DNA of 64,000 bases from CAWKMN01 sp963850765. Lineage in GTDB: Bacteria; Chloroflexota; Anaerolineae; Aggregatilineales; Aggregatilineaceae. The stretch spans positions 1,488,001-1,552,000 of the forward strand of contig CAWKMN010000003.1 of assembly GCA_963850765.1 (NCBI GenBank), given 5' to 3'. A model generated the notes under the pieces. That model was given only the letters and a program-made list of their open reading frames with translations. It had not been told where the DNA came from and searched no databases. Shown here in pieces: positions 29,191 through 36,656 of the stretch (its first letter is position 1; each line of letters begins with the position of its first letter). The position numbers were made by a program, and so were the translations under genes.

Positions 29191-29832
29191 ATGGACCATA
29201 TCACGCTCACCATTACGTCGGAGTTGTTCGACGACCAGACGCGCCAGGAAGCCTCGATCCGCAAGAACCTGACGATTCGCCAGTTGATCGAAGAAATCCG
29301 GCGCGAGTTTAACCTGCTGGAAGGCGAATACCGGCTCGCCCTCAAGGACAGCCGCAAGACTCTGGAAGTCGATAAGACGCTGGATCAGCTTGGCCTGCAA
29401 ACCGGCGGCGAACTCGTCTTCGAGCGCGAACGGCTGCGCCTCAGCCAGCAGATCGTCGCGCGGGGCAGCAAGCCGGCATACCAATCCCTCGCCGGGCCGA
29501 TCCATGCTTTTGTGCGCGAAGAGATCACCGGCCGCGAATACGACATCGAATGGCAGCCGGCCATCATTGGGCGCGCCGATTCCGCCACGCACGCCGACAG
29601 CCCGCAGCGCATCGCGGTGGATCTGAACGAGATGGCCGAAGCGCGCACGGTCTCGCGCCAGCACGCCCGCATCACCGAGCGGGCCGGGCAGTATTTCATC
29701 GAGGCGGCATCCGAGCGCAACCCGACGATCCTGAACGAGCGTGAGATCGGGCAGAGCCAGAAGGTTGTTCTCAAATCCGGCGATCGGATCCGCGTGGGAA
29801 AGATTGTGCTGGTTTTTGGGCTGCGCCCCTGA
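29191..29832 (+). CDS. YukD/EsaB-like ubiquitin domain fused to FHA domain
   Basis: 213 residues from ATG 29191 (MDHITLTITSELFDDQT); the longer in-frame start at 29167 would overlap the motor gene. Residues 1-78 look like the ubiquitin fold of YukD/EsaB, a small conserved cytoplasmic component of Firmicutes type VII systems: beta hairpin, helix TIRQLIEEIRREFNL, then YRLALKDSRKTLEVDKTLDQLGLQTGGELVF. Residues 105-212 are an FHA domain with IIGRAD, VSRQHARI and ERNPT, the phosphothreonine-binding positions. In staphylococcal EssC the FHA modules are part of the motor; here they appear to be supplied on the EsaB partner. It lies 10 bases after the motor, so it is surely co-expressed. FHA could bind proteins phosphorylated by the neighbouring kinase. 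Confidence 0.82.
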   Translation: MDHITLTITSELFDDQTRQEASIRKNLTIRQLIEEIRREFNLLEGEYRLALKDSRKTLEVDKTLDQLGLQTGGELVFERERLRLSQQIVARGSKPAYQSLAGPIHAFVREEITGREYDIEWQPAIIGRADSATHADSPQRIAVDLNEMAEARTVSRQHARITERAGQYFIEAASERNPTILNEREIGQSQKVVLKSGDRIRVGKIVLVFGLRP

Positions 29833-29845
29833 AGGAGCTACCCGA

Positions 29846-30256
29846 ATGCATGTCGAAGTCGGGGCCACCGCCCGCCGGACGAAGACCTTCACCAATGAGG
29901 ATGTGCGCGGTTTTGCCCAGGTGAGCGGCGACACCAACCCGATCCACCTGGACGCCGCGTATGCCGCCGGTACGCCGTTCGGCCAGCGCATCGTCCACGG
30001 GATGCTGACCGCCAGCCTGATCTCGGCGGCACTCGCCAACGATCTGCCCGGCGAAGGGACGGTCTACCTGAGCCAGACGCTCCAATTCAAAGCGCCCGTG
30101 TTCATCGGCGATACGATCACCGCGACCGTGGAAGTGACCAAGTTCCGCGAGGACCGGCGCATCGCCACGCTCACGACCACCTGCGTGAACCAGGATGGCA
30201 AAATCGTGCTCACGGGCGAAGCCGTGGTGATGGCTCCGGCGGAAAAGGGCGGTTAG
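29846..30256 (+). CDS. MaoC-like (R)-specific enoyl-CoA hydratase
   Basis: 136 residues of the MaoC hotdog fold. The catalytic motif SGDTNPIHLDAAYAAGTPFGQRIVHG has the Asp and His that add water to trans-2-enoyl-CoA, and the C-terminal VEVTKFREDRRIATLTTTCVNQDG is typical. GAAGGAG lies about nine bases before ATG 29846, and only 13 bases separate it from the YukD-FHA gene, so it may share that transcript, yet it has no known link with secretion. A role in fatty-acid or PHA precursor metabolism is the default. Downstream, 30257-30372 holds no gene; it contains low-complexity CTCTGTG repeats. Confidence 0.88.
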   Translation: MHVEVGATARRTKTFTNEDVRGFAQVSGDTNPIHLDAAYAAGTPFGQRIVHGMLTASLISAALANDLPGEGTVYLSQTLQFKAPVFIGDTITATVEVTKFREDRRIATLTTTCVNQDGKIVLTGEAVVMAPAEKGG

Positions 30257-30372
30257 CGATTAGCCATTAGCAGGTGCGACAAGAACTCGCATCTCTCTAA
30301 TTTTTCCCTTGATTTTCTCTGTGTGCTCTGTGGCCTCTGTGTGAGTGAACTTCTTTTGTATTTTTCCGGGGG

Positions 30373-31749
30373 TCACTCTCTGGCCGGAAGTGTGACTTCC
30401 GCCTGTACGTCAATCGCGGGGAAAAGTTCATCCGCCGCATCAGGCACGTAGCGCCGCGCCATATCCGCCGTGAGCGCGTTCGCCTCGCAGATCTCGCCGT
30501 AAAGCTCGGCGCTGCGCTTTTTGGTGCGCTGCTGGGTATCAGGATCGCAGCCGAACAGCCCAAAGCGGAAGCGCGGATCGTAACCCTCGGCCCACTCGAA
30601 ATTATCCACCAGGGTCCAGTAAAAATAACCTTTCACCGGGTAGTTGTAGTTGATCGCCTGCCACACGCTGCGAAGGCTGCGGATCAGGTGCAGCGGGCGC
30701 AGACTGTCGTCGGCATCAGGCAGGCCGTTCTCGGTGATGTACAGCGGCTTGCCGGTCTGCTCGCTCAGCCATTTGATCTGCTCGAACAAGCCCTCCGGCC
30801 AGATCTCCCCGACGCTCTCCGGCCCGAGCAGGCCATCCGTCGGACGCGACTGCTGGATAAACAACTGGCGAAATGCGCGCGGGTGGAACCCTGCCAGGAA
30901 GCGGTAATAATAGTTCAGGCCGATCCAGTCCAGCGTATCCTGCGCTTCGGGCACATCGGCATGGTGGGACGGAAAGCGCAGTTTGCCCGTGGTCAGCGCT
31001 TCGACCCAGGCCCGGTTAAAGGAATACCGGATCATGTTGCGGGCGGGGGTATGCAGCAGCGCCGGTTGGCGCGTCTTGAGGCTGATCTGGTGTTTGGCGA
31101 ATCCAATCTGCGCGCCGGGCTGGATCTTTTTGATCGCGCGGTAGGCCATGGCATGGGCGCGCAGCATGTTCTCGGCCACCTGATACGCCCGATTGAGATG
31201 GCGCTGGCCAGGGGGAAAACGGCCGAGCAGATAACCCTGTGTGGCGTAAACCATTGGCTCATTGATCGTACACCACATGCTGACGCTGTGGCCGAGTTCA
31301 TCCACCACCAGCCGGGCAAAACGCTCGTAGCGCCGGACCGTTTCCGGGTTGGTCCAGCCGCCCAAATCCACAATCCACTGTGGATCGGTGAAATGATGCA
31401 GCGTGACCATCGGTTCCATGCCGCGCTGGCGCAGCGCCGCGATCACCCGGTTGTAGTGATCCAGCGCCGCACTGTTGAACTTGCCGCGCGCCGGCTCGAT
31501 CCGGCTCCACTCCACGGACAGGCGCAGCGCATTGAGATGCAGTCCCGCCGCCCGGTCGAAGTCTTCCTCGTAGCGACCGCCCCACCAGTCGCAGGCTTTG
31601 CCCGCCTGCTGATCCTGAAAGATATGGCCGGGCGTCTGCTCCCATGCCGTCCAATTATTGGGCGGATCGCCGCCTTCGACCTGATGAGCCGCCGTCGCCA
31701 CGCCCCACAGAAAACCCGCCGGAAAGGTGAGGGAGAGGTTAAGGGTCAT
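30373..31749 (-). CDS. Glycoside hydrolase family 1 beta-glucosidase
   Basis: 458 residues, standard GH1 length. FLWGVATAAHQVEGG opens the barrel; the acid/base glutamate is E164 in TINEPM, and the nucleophile is E340 in YITENG. FEWAEGYDPRFRFG near residue 400 is the usual aglycone-side motif. No signal peptide, so cytoplasmic; it would release glucose or a related sugar from beta-linked oligosaccharides. Last gene of a minus-strand run asnS, GNAT, NUDIX, GH1, and its ATG overlaps the NUDIX stop by 11 bases. Confidence 0.93.
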   Translation of the reverse strand: MTLNLSLTFPAGFLWGVATAAHQVEGGDPPNNWTAWEQTPGHIFQDQQAGKACDWWGGRYEEDFDRAAGLHLNALRLSVEWSRIEPARGKFNSAALDHYNRVIAALRQRGMEPMVTLHHFTDPQWIVDLGGWTNPETVRRYERFARLVVDELGHSVSMWCTINEPMVYATQGYLLGRFPPGQRHLNRAYQVAENMLRAHAMAYRAIKKIQPGAQIGFAKHQISLKTRQPALLHTPARNMIRYSFNRAWVEALTTGKLRFPSHHADVPEAQDTLDWIGLNYYYRFLAGFHPRAFRQLFIQQSRPTDGLLGPESVGEIWPEGLFEQIKWLSEQTGKPLYITENGLPDADDSLRPLHLIRSLRSVWQAINYNYPVKGYFYWTLVDNFEWAEGYDPRFRFGLFGCDPDTQQRTKKRSAELYGEICEANALTADMARRYVPDAADELFPAIDVQAEVTLPARE

Positions 31750-32287
31750 GGTGAGGACTATCCTGGGGCGATCTCACGACCAGCTTGCCGCTGATGAACT
31801 GCCGCGCCATATAGAGCGCCGCGATCACGCTGGAATCATGCAGCCTTCCAGACGCGATCAGCAGTTCGAACGTATCCAGGGGTACGCGCTCGATCTCGAT
31901 CTGGTAGATTTCGTCGCCCATCATGCGCGACGGCATCAGGTTCCGCCCCAGAAACAGGTGCAGATCCCACCGGGCGTGGCGCGTCAGCGGGTTGAGCACG
32001 CCAAGCGGAAACAGCACCTCGGCCTTGTAGCCAATCTCTTCCTGCAATTCGCGGTTGGCTGCCTGAGAGGGCGACTCGCCCTCGTCGATCTTGCCGCCGG
32101 GGAGTTCGAGCACCCGCTCACCGCTGGGAATAGCCGGTTCGCGGATCATCATCACTTCACCCGCGTAGTTCATCGGCACGACAAAAACACCGGGTGGAAT
32201 CTGCAGATAGGGTTGATCGTTGTACCCGGTCCACAGTTCCATCCACTTGTGGCGCGCGATGAGATGATGCTCGTCTTGTTCAGCCAT
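31739..32287 (-). CDS. NUDIX hydrolase, ADP-ribose pyrophosphatase-like
   Basis: 182 residues. The NUDIX box GGKIDEGESPSQAANRELQEEIG at about residues 64-86 is complete, with the REXXEE metal ligands. The segment before it (PPGVFVVPMNYAGEVMMIRE) resembles ADP-ribose/nucleotide-sugar pyrophosphatases. Cytoplasmic housekeeping role: cleaving NDP-X compounds. Co-transcribed with the GH1 gene (11-base overlap) and 15 bases after the GNAT gene. Confidence 0.9.
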   Translation of the reverse strand: MAEQDEHHLIARHKWMELWTGYNDQPYLQIPPGVFVVPMNYAGEVMMIREPAIPSGERVLELPGGKIDEGESPSQAANRELQEEIGYKAEVLFPLGVLNPLTRHARWDLHLFLGRNLMPSRMMGDEIYQIEIERVPLDTFELLIASGRLHDSSVIAALYMARQFISGKLVVRSPQDSPHHDP

Positions 32288-32302
32288 ACCCTGCTATCCT
32301 GC

Positions 32303-33040
32303 TCAGGCTCCGGGATGCCCGAGATAAACCACGTCGGCATAGACCTGCCGCCCGCCGGTATCGACGTAACCGAGCTTTTCGGCCAGCGCGCGGGAGGCTT
32401 CATTCTCCGGCTCGACCAGATACAGCGGCGTGCGCCCGCCTTCCAGCACGGCCTGCGTCACCGCGGATACCACACTTTCGCCCCACCCGCGCTGGCGTGC
32501 CGCCGCGTCCGTATGCACATAGAGCTCGGCAAACGCCGGACTCTGCCAGTTGACGCCGGCTATTGCCCGCACGCCGCCGGACTCGATCACACCGCGCGGT
32601 GTGCCATCATGCGCCCGCTGGGGCCGCACCAGGACGTTGATCACCGGCTGGAAGCGGCGCACATCCAGCCGGTAGATGTGCAAAATCCGGTGATGGTCGA
32701 TCTCAAAGCTGCCGCCCACAAATGGATATTGGCTCAGACTGGCGAACAGAATATACGGATGGTCGGGCGCGAGCGCCTGCGCCAGCAGGTCGGCGGCGGT
32801 TTCGGCATTCTGGCAGTACAACGTCACCAGCGGGCGAAACAGATCCATTCCCGTCTGGAAGCGCCCGGCAAAACCGATCGCCTGCCCGGAACGATCGGCA
32901 GTGATAAACAGGCGCGACCGGGCCGCATCGTGAAACAGCGCATAGTAGGCTGTCGGAGCATCTTCGGCGCTCGAATCATCAAGCAAACGCCGCACCAGGG
33001 TGCGCTGTTCGTGAATCGACATGGGTGGGGCGACCGCCAT
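32303..33040 (-). CDS. GNAT-family N-acetyltransferase-like protein
   Basis: About 245 residues from ATG 33040 (MAVAPPMSIHEQ), eight bases after the asnS stop; ATG 33022 is an alternative. The C-terminal half carries GNAT features: AELYVHTDAAARQRGWGESVVSAVTQAVLEGG (acetyl-CoA-binding Q/RxxGxG/A-like stretch) and LYLVEPENEASRALAEKLGYVDTGG, the usual last helix and strand. The N-terminal half is a divergent GNAT-like repeat. The substrate is unknown. Confidence 0.75.
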   Translation of the reverse strand: MAVAPPMSIHEQRTLVRRLLDDSSAEDAPTAYYALFHDAARSRLFITADRSGQAIGFAGRFQTGMDLFRPLVTLYCQNAETAADLLAQALAPDHPYILFASLSQYPFVGGSFEIDHHRILHIYRLDVRRFQPVINVLVRPQRAHDGTPRGVIESGGVRAIAGVNWQSPAFAELYVHTDAAARQRGWGESVVSAVTQAVLEGGRTPLYLVEPENEASRALAEKLGYVDTGGRQVYADVVYLGHPGA

Positions 33041-33048
33041 CGCCGGGC

Positions 33049-34377
33049 CTACGGATACAGACGGTTCAACATGCGCGCATAAGGGATCGTCTCGCGGATA
33101 TGGGGCAGTCCGCAAACCCACGCGACGGTGCGCTCAACGCCCAGGCCGAACCCGGCGTGCGGAACACTGCCGTACTTGCGCAGATCCAGATACCAGGCGT
33201 AACTTTCGGGATTAATGCCGATCTCGTCCACGCGCTTTTGCAGCAGCGCCGCGTCGTAAATGCGCTCGCTGCCGCCGGTGATCTCGCCGTAGCCTTCCGG
33301 CGCGAGCAGATCCACGCTGCGGCAGACTTCGGGGCGGCCATCCACCGGCTGCATGTAAAAAGCCTTGACAGCGGACGGGTAGTGATAGACGAACACGGGC
33401 CGATCAAACATCTCAGCGATCACGGTTTCGTGCGGCGATCCGAAGTCGTCGCCCCAGGTGATCGCCAGTTCCGCCTTCTGTTCGGGATCGTCGATCTCCT
33501 GCACGTGTTGTTGCAGCCGCTCCACCGCTTCATCATAGCTGATGCGCGGGAAGGGCGGCTTGATGCTCTCCAGCCGGGTGGTATCGCGTTCCAGGATTTG
33601 CAGTTCCATGGGGTGCTTCGCCAGCACGGTCTGGACGATATGGCTGACGAAGTCCTCTTCCATCGCCATCAGGTCTTCGAGCGAGAAAAAGGCCATCTCC
33701 GGTTCGAGCATCCAGAATTCCATCAGATGGCGGCGCGTCTTGGACTTTTCGGCGCGGAAGGTCGGGCCGAAGCAGTACACCTTGCCGAACGACGCCATGT
33801 TCGCTTCGTTATAAAGCTGGCCGGTCTGCGCCAGATAGGCGTTTTCGCCAAAGTAATCAATCGCAAACAGCGTGGTCGTATTTTCGCCGGCGGCGGGCGT
33901 CAGGATGGGCGTATCGACCAGCAGATAGCCGTGATCGTCCAGCCAGTTGCGCATCGTGCCGATGATCGTGGCGCGGATGCGCAGGATCGCCCACTGCCGC
34001 GAGGAGCGCACCCACAGGTGGCGGTTGTCCATCAGGAACTCGACGCCGTGATCTTTCGGCTGGATCGGGTATTCCTCGGCCATCTGGATCAGCTCCACGG
34101 CTTTGATCCCGATCTCAAAGCCGCCGGGATGACCCGGCGCGCGCTCATCGGCTCGCACCATGCCCGTAATCGCCAGCGATGATTCCTGGGTCAGGTTTTG
34201 CACAAGGTTAAACATCTCTTCGGATAATTCTTTTTTGAACCCCACACACTGTACGATCCCGGTGCCATCGCGCACCAGCAAAAACTGCAAGCGGCCCTTA
34301 TCGGTGCGATTGTACAGCCAGCCGCGCAGGGTCACTTCCTGGCCGTCGTAGCGGGCAATATCGCTGATCTGAATCAT
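33049..34377 (-). CDS. asnS: Asparaginyl-tRNA synthetase
   Basis: 442 residues. An N-terminal OB-fold for anticodon binding (MIQISDIARYDGQEVTLRGWLYN), then a class II catalytic core: motif 2 in CFGPTFRAEKSKTRRHLMEFWMLEPE, and motif 3 in GFGLGVERTVAWVCGLPHIRETIPYARMLNRLYP. The asparagine-specific motif 3 ending distinguishes it from AspRS. ATG 34377 matches the usual family start; ATG 34395 (six residues longer) is possible. The gap upstream (34396-34607) has no gene but is AT-rich, with a candidate -10 TACAAT (34548-34553) facing the next gene on the plus strand. GatC further along shows the amidotransferase is also present, so charging of Asn and Gln may both be served. Confidence 0.93.
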   Translation of the reverse strand: MIQISDIARYDGQEVTLRGWLYNRTDKGRLQFLLVRDGTGIVQCVGFKKELSEEMFNLVQNLTQESSLAITGMVRADERAPGHPGGFEIGIKAVELIQMAEEYPIQPKDHGVEFLMDNRHLWVRSSRQWAILRIRATIIGTMRNWLDDHGYLLVDTPILTPAAGENTTTLFAIDYFGENAYLAQTGQLYNEANMASFGKVYCFGPTFRAEKSKTRRHLMEFWMLEPEMAFFSLEDLMAMEEDFVSHIVQTVLAKHPMELQILERDTTRLESIKPPFPRISYDEAVERLQQHVQEIDDPEQKAELAITWGDDFGSPHETVIAEMFDRPVFVYHYPSAVKAFYMQPVDGRPEVCRSVDLLAPEGYGEITGGSERIYDAALLQKRVDEIGINPESYAWYLDLRKYGSVPHAGFGLGVERTVAWVCGLPHIRETIPYARMLNRLYP

Positions 34378-34607
34378 GTTCGACACGAGGTGCATCCTCT
34401 GATTGTGATATATAATGGACTCAAGCTCACAGGAGCGTATTCTAGCCCGGCTGTTGGAGGCGGTCAAGCAGCCCCAGCCGGATTTGTTCTCAACTTTTTT
34501 AAAATATTTTTATATGTTTCATGGTATTCACAAAAACCATGTTATTGTACAATAGATAGTAACGGCCGTACTTTACAGCTAGGGCAATCACTCTAAGGAG
34601 ATGGAAC

Positions 34608-34940
34608 ATGGCAGCAGGAGCCGCTCCTACCTTTATCGAAATGGAACTCCGTACCAACGACACGCGCCGTCACTGGTCCGCAAGCTCGCAGGCTTATGCG
34701 CCCGCCGACGTATTGATTCGCTATCTGGCCGATGGGTGGACCATCAGCCCGATCATTGGGCTGGAAGAGCACTGGCACGCCGGGTCGCGCCGGGTCGATG
34801 TTTATCACTTTGAGCTGATCAAAGATAATCAGTCGCTCGTGATCCCGGTGCAAAGCAACCCGGTCGTACACCGTTTGCTTCAGGAACGTCAACTGCGCGT
34901 GGTCCTTCTCAAGCGAGACGACGTGACCTTGGCCGACTGA
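34608..34940 (+). CDS. Small protein of unknown function
   Basis: 110 residues, no recognised family. A strong SD (AAGGAGATGG, about eight bases before ATG) and a clean terminator at 35027-35056 mark it as a genuine, separately transcribed gene. No signal peptide or membrane helix. The sequence has mixed alpha/beta character with a charged C-terminus (LRVVLLKRDDVTLAD) and a central GWTISPIIGLEEHWHAGSRRVDVYHFEL. Cytoplasmic by appearance. I assign no function. Confidence 0.75.
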   Translation: MAAGAAPTFIEMELRTNDTRRHWSASSQAYAPADVLIRYLADGWTISPIIGLEEHWHAGSRRVDVYHFELIKDNQSLVIPVQSNPVVHRLLQERQLRVVLLKRDDVTLAD

Positions 34941-35026
34941 GTTGGATCAGGTTTTTTCGACACGCGGCTCTTCCGGCCACTTCTGTTTATTTCTGTCCTG
35001 AATTAGTTTCTGCCTGTCATGCCACA

Positions 35027-35056
35027 CCGGCCCCGCTTAACAGGGCCGGTTTTTTT
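35027..35056 (+). terminator. Rho-independent terminator
   Basis: CCGGCCC and GGGCCGG arms around a nine-base loop, then seven T. It ends the small gene at 34608-34940. Confidence 0.85.
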
Positions 35057-35101
35057 ATGCTCTCGCTCATAGAACTGATGTGCGTTTTTGTGAGGCGTTT
35101 A

Positions 35102-35131
35102 TTGGCGCGGATCGTAATATCCGGGTATAAT
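35102..35131 (+). promoter_or_regulatory. Candidate promoter of the MBL-fold gene
   Basis: TTGGCG (35102-35107) and a perfect TATAAT (35126-35131) with an 18-base spacer; start near 35138, 43 bases before the ATG. Confidence 0.55.
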
Positions 35132-35180
35132 TTCCATACTTTCACGAGTTCACTCAGGCACATGAGGTGCTTTCTCAACA

Positions 35181-35819
35181 ATGGATATTGTCTGGTACGG
35201 GCATAGCTGTTTTCGTATTTCCGAGCGTGGGCAGGCGTCTATCGTGACCGATCCGTATGATAAACACCTGGGCTACGAAGTCCCGCGCCTGAAGGCGGAC
35301 ATCGTCACGGTGAGCCACGACGCTCCCGGCCACAACTATCTGGCGGCGGTCAAAGGCTTCGAGCACGTCATCAGCGGGCCGGGCGAATACGAAATCGGCG
35401 GCGTGTTTATTCTAGGTCTGGCGACGTTTGACCAGTCGAAGGAAAACCCGCGCCGCAATGTGGTGTATGTCTTCGATTACAACAACCTGACCGTCGCTCA
35501 TCTGGGCGATCTCGATCATGTGCCCACTCAATCGATGGTCGATGCGCTGGGGCCGATCCACATCGCCCTGCTGCCGGTCGGGGGTGGGCTGAGTCTCTCA
35601 TCCAGCCAGGCGGCGGAAGTCGTCAGCCTGCTGGAGCCCAGCATCGTCGTCCCGATGCACTACCGGACCGAGGCGCTGCAAGGGTTCGACCTGGACCCGG
35701 TCGACCGTTTCCTGAAGGAAATGGGCATCAATTCGATCCAGGAAGAAAGCGTCCTGCGGGTCTCGTCCAGCTCACTGCCCGAACAAACCCAGGTGGTTTT
35801 GCTCGACTACCGGCAGTAA
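35181..35819 (+). CDS. MBL-fold metal-dependent hydrolase, UlaG/YycJ-like short type
   Basis: 212 residues. It opens MDIVWYGHSCFRIS and TDPYD, as in UlaG-like beta-lactamase-fold proteins. The usual HxHxDH is reduced: SHDAPGHN keeps a His-Asp and a later His; then GDLDH and a late VPMHYRT supply further ligands. The metal site may thus be altered but not absent. Cytoplasmic. Such proteins are widespread in Chloroflexota and Firmicutes and lack a known substrate. A small alpha/beta-barrel gene follows 28 bases later. Confidence 0.8.
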   Translation: MDIVWYGHSCFRISERGQASIVTDPYDKHLGYEVPRLKADIVTVSHDAPGHNYLAAVKGFEHVISGPGEYEIGGVFILGLATFDQSKENPRRNVVYVFDYNNLTVAHLGDLDHVPTQSMVDALGPIHIALLPVGGGLSLSSSQAAEVVSLLEPSIVVPMHYRTEALQGFDLDPVDRFLKEMGINSIQEESVLRVSSSSLPEQTQVVLLDYRQ

Positions 35820-35847
35820 CACCGACGCCACGAAGGAATAGCCAGCG

Positions 35848-36147
35848 ATGATCAAACTTCTGCTCACTTGGGATATCAAACCGGGACGCGATCAGGAATA
35901 TTTCGAGTTCATGGTGCGAGAATTCGCGCCCGGCATTACCCGGCTGGGCCTGACGCCAACCGAAGCCTGGTTCGCGGTGTACGGGGAATGCCCGCAGATC
36001 CTGATGGAAGGGATCGCCAACGACGTCTCGATCATTCGGGAGATGCTTGACAGCGCCGACTGGCAGGCACTCCACGAAAAGCTGCTGACCTACGTGGATA
36101 ATTACCAGCAGAAGATCGTGCGGGCCAGCAGCGGTTTTCAGATCTGA
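35848..36147 (+). CDS. Small dimeric alpha/beta-barrel-like protein of unknown function
   Basis: 99 residues: strand (MIKLLLTWDIKPG), helix (RDQEYFEFMVREFAPGITRLG), strand (PTEAWFAVYGE), strand (PQILMEGIAND), helices to the end. This pattern fits ferredoxin-like dimeric barrels such as NIPSNAP or ABM relatives, but I cannot name a family. Co-transcribed with the MBL gene, then a terminator. Confidence 0.7.
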   Translation: MIKLLLTWDIKPGRDQEYFEFMVREFAPGITRLGLTPTEAWFAVYGECPQILMEGIANDVSIIREMLDSADWQALHEKLLTYVDNYQQKIVRASSGFQI

Positions 36148-36167
36148 CCCAGCCTGATCAGCAAATC

Positions 36168-36198
36168 AAAAAGGCGGCTCCTGGGAGTCGCCTTTTTT
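36168..36198 (+). terminator. Bidirectional rho-independent terminator
   Basis: GGCGGCTC pairs with GAGTCGCC (one G-T pair), flanked by AAAAA before and TTTTTT after. It serves the plus-strand MBL operon and the converging minus-strand fmdB gene. The gap is only 71 bases. Confidence 0.85.
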
Positions 36199-36218
36199 GT
36201 TGGCGTTGTGATAGCGAC

Positions 36219-36530
36219 CTAATCAGCCGCAGCGGCTGGCGCATCGGGTTTTTTCTCGCTGCTGCCGGTGTCGCTTTTGCTGCTCTCGGTTTTACCGCTC
36301 TCGGTTTTACCGTTCTCGGTTTCCTTCTTCGGGGGAACGGCCAGATTATTGCTGCCCTTGCTGTCCTTCGCATACCAACCCGATCCCTTGAACACGATTC
36401 CGACGGCCTGGGGGACCCGGTGAATATGGCCGCCGCATTCGGGGCAGACCGTAATCGGGTCGTCCGAAAACTTCTGCCGGGCATCGAAGCGCACGCCGCA
36501 TTCTTCGCATTCGTAGGTATAGAGTGGCAT
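36219..36530 (-). CDS. FmdB-family zinc-ribbon regulatory protein
   Basis: 103 residues from ATG 36530 (MPLYTYECEECGVRFDARQ). The CxxC...CxxC ribbon (CEECG and CPECGG) and the FKGSGWYAKD motif are the FmdB hallmarks. A long Lys/Ser/Glu low-complexity tail ends in Ala. Often called a formamidase regulator, but its function is unknown in most bacteria. GAGGTG provides the SD, and an excellent promoter lies just upstream. Confidence 0.9.
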   Translation of the reverse strand: MPLYTYECEECGVRFDARQKFSDDPITVCPECGGHIHRVPQAVGIVFKGSGWYAKDSKGSNNLAVPPKKETENGKTESGKTESSKSDTGSSEKKPDAPAAAAD

Positions 36531-36563
36531 TGTCAACACCTCAACTGAATTCTCCAAGAAAAT

Positions 36564-36592
36564 ATTATACGCCATTCGGCGGACCGCTTCAA
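36564..36592 (-). promoter_or_regulatory. Promoter of fmdB-like gene
   Basis: On the minus strand TTGAAG (36587-36592), 17 bases, TATAAT (36564-36569). The leader is about 27 bases. It overlaps the divergent plus-strand promoter by two bases. Confidence 0.6.
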
Positions 36593-36619
36593 GACACTTT
36601 CGTTAAAAATCTGTATATA
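36591..36619 (+). promoter_or_regulatory. Candidate promoter of the sugar kinase gene
   Basis: AAGACA (36591-36596), 17 bases, TATATA (36614-36619). A weak -35; it shares the spacer region with the fmdB promoter on the other strand. Confidence 0.4.
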
Positions 36620-36656
36620 CTAGAGAGCGCGTATCATAGCTACCAGTGAGGGATGG

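Noticed and set aside
29846..30256. MaoC hydratase as a secretion component
   Set aside because: It has a complete metabolic active site and no known type VII role; close spacing alone is weak evidence.
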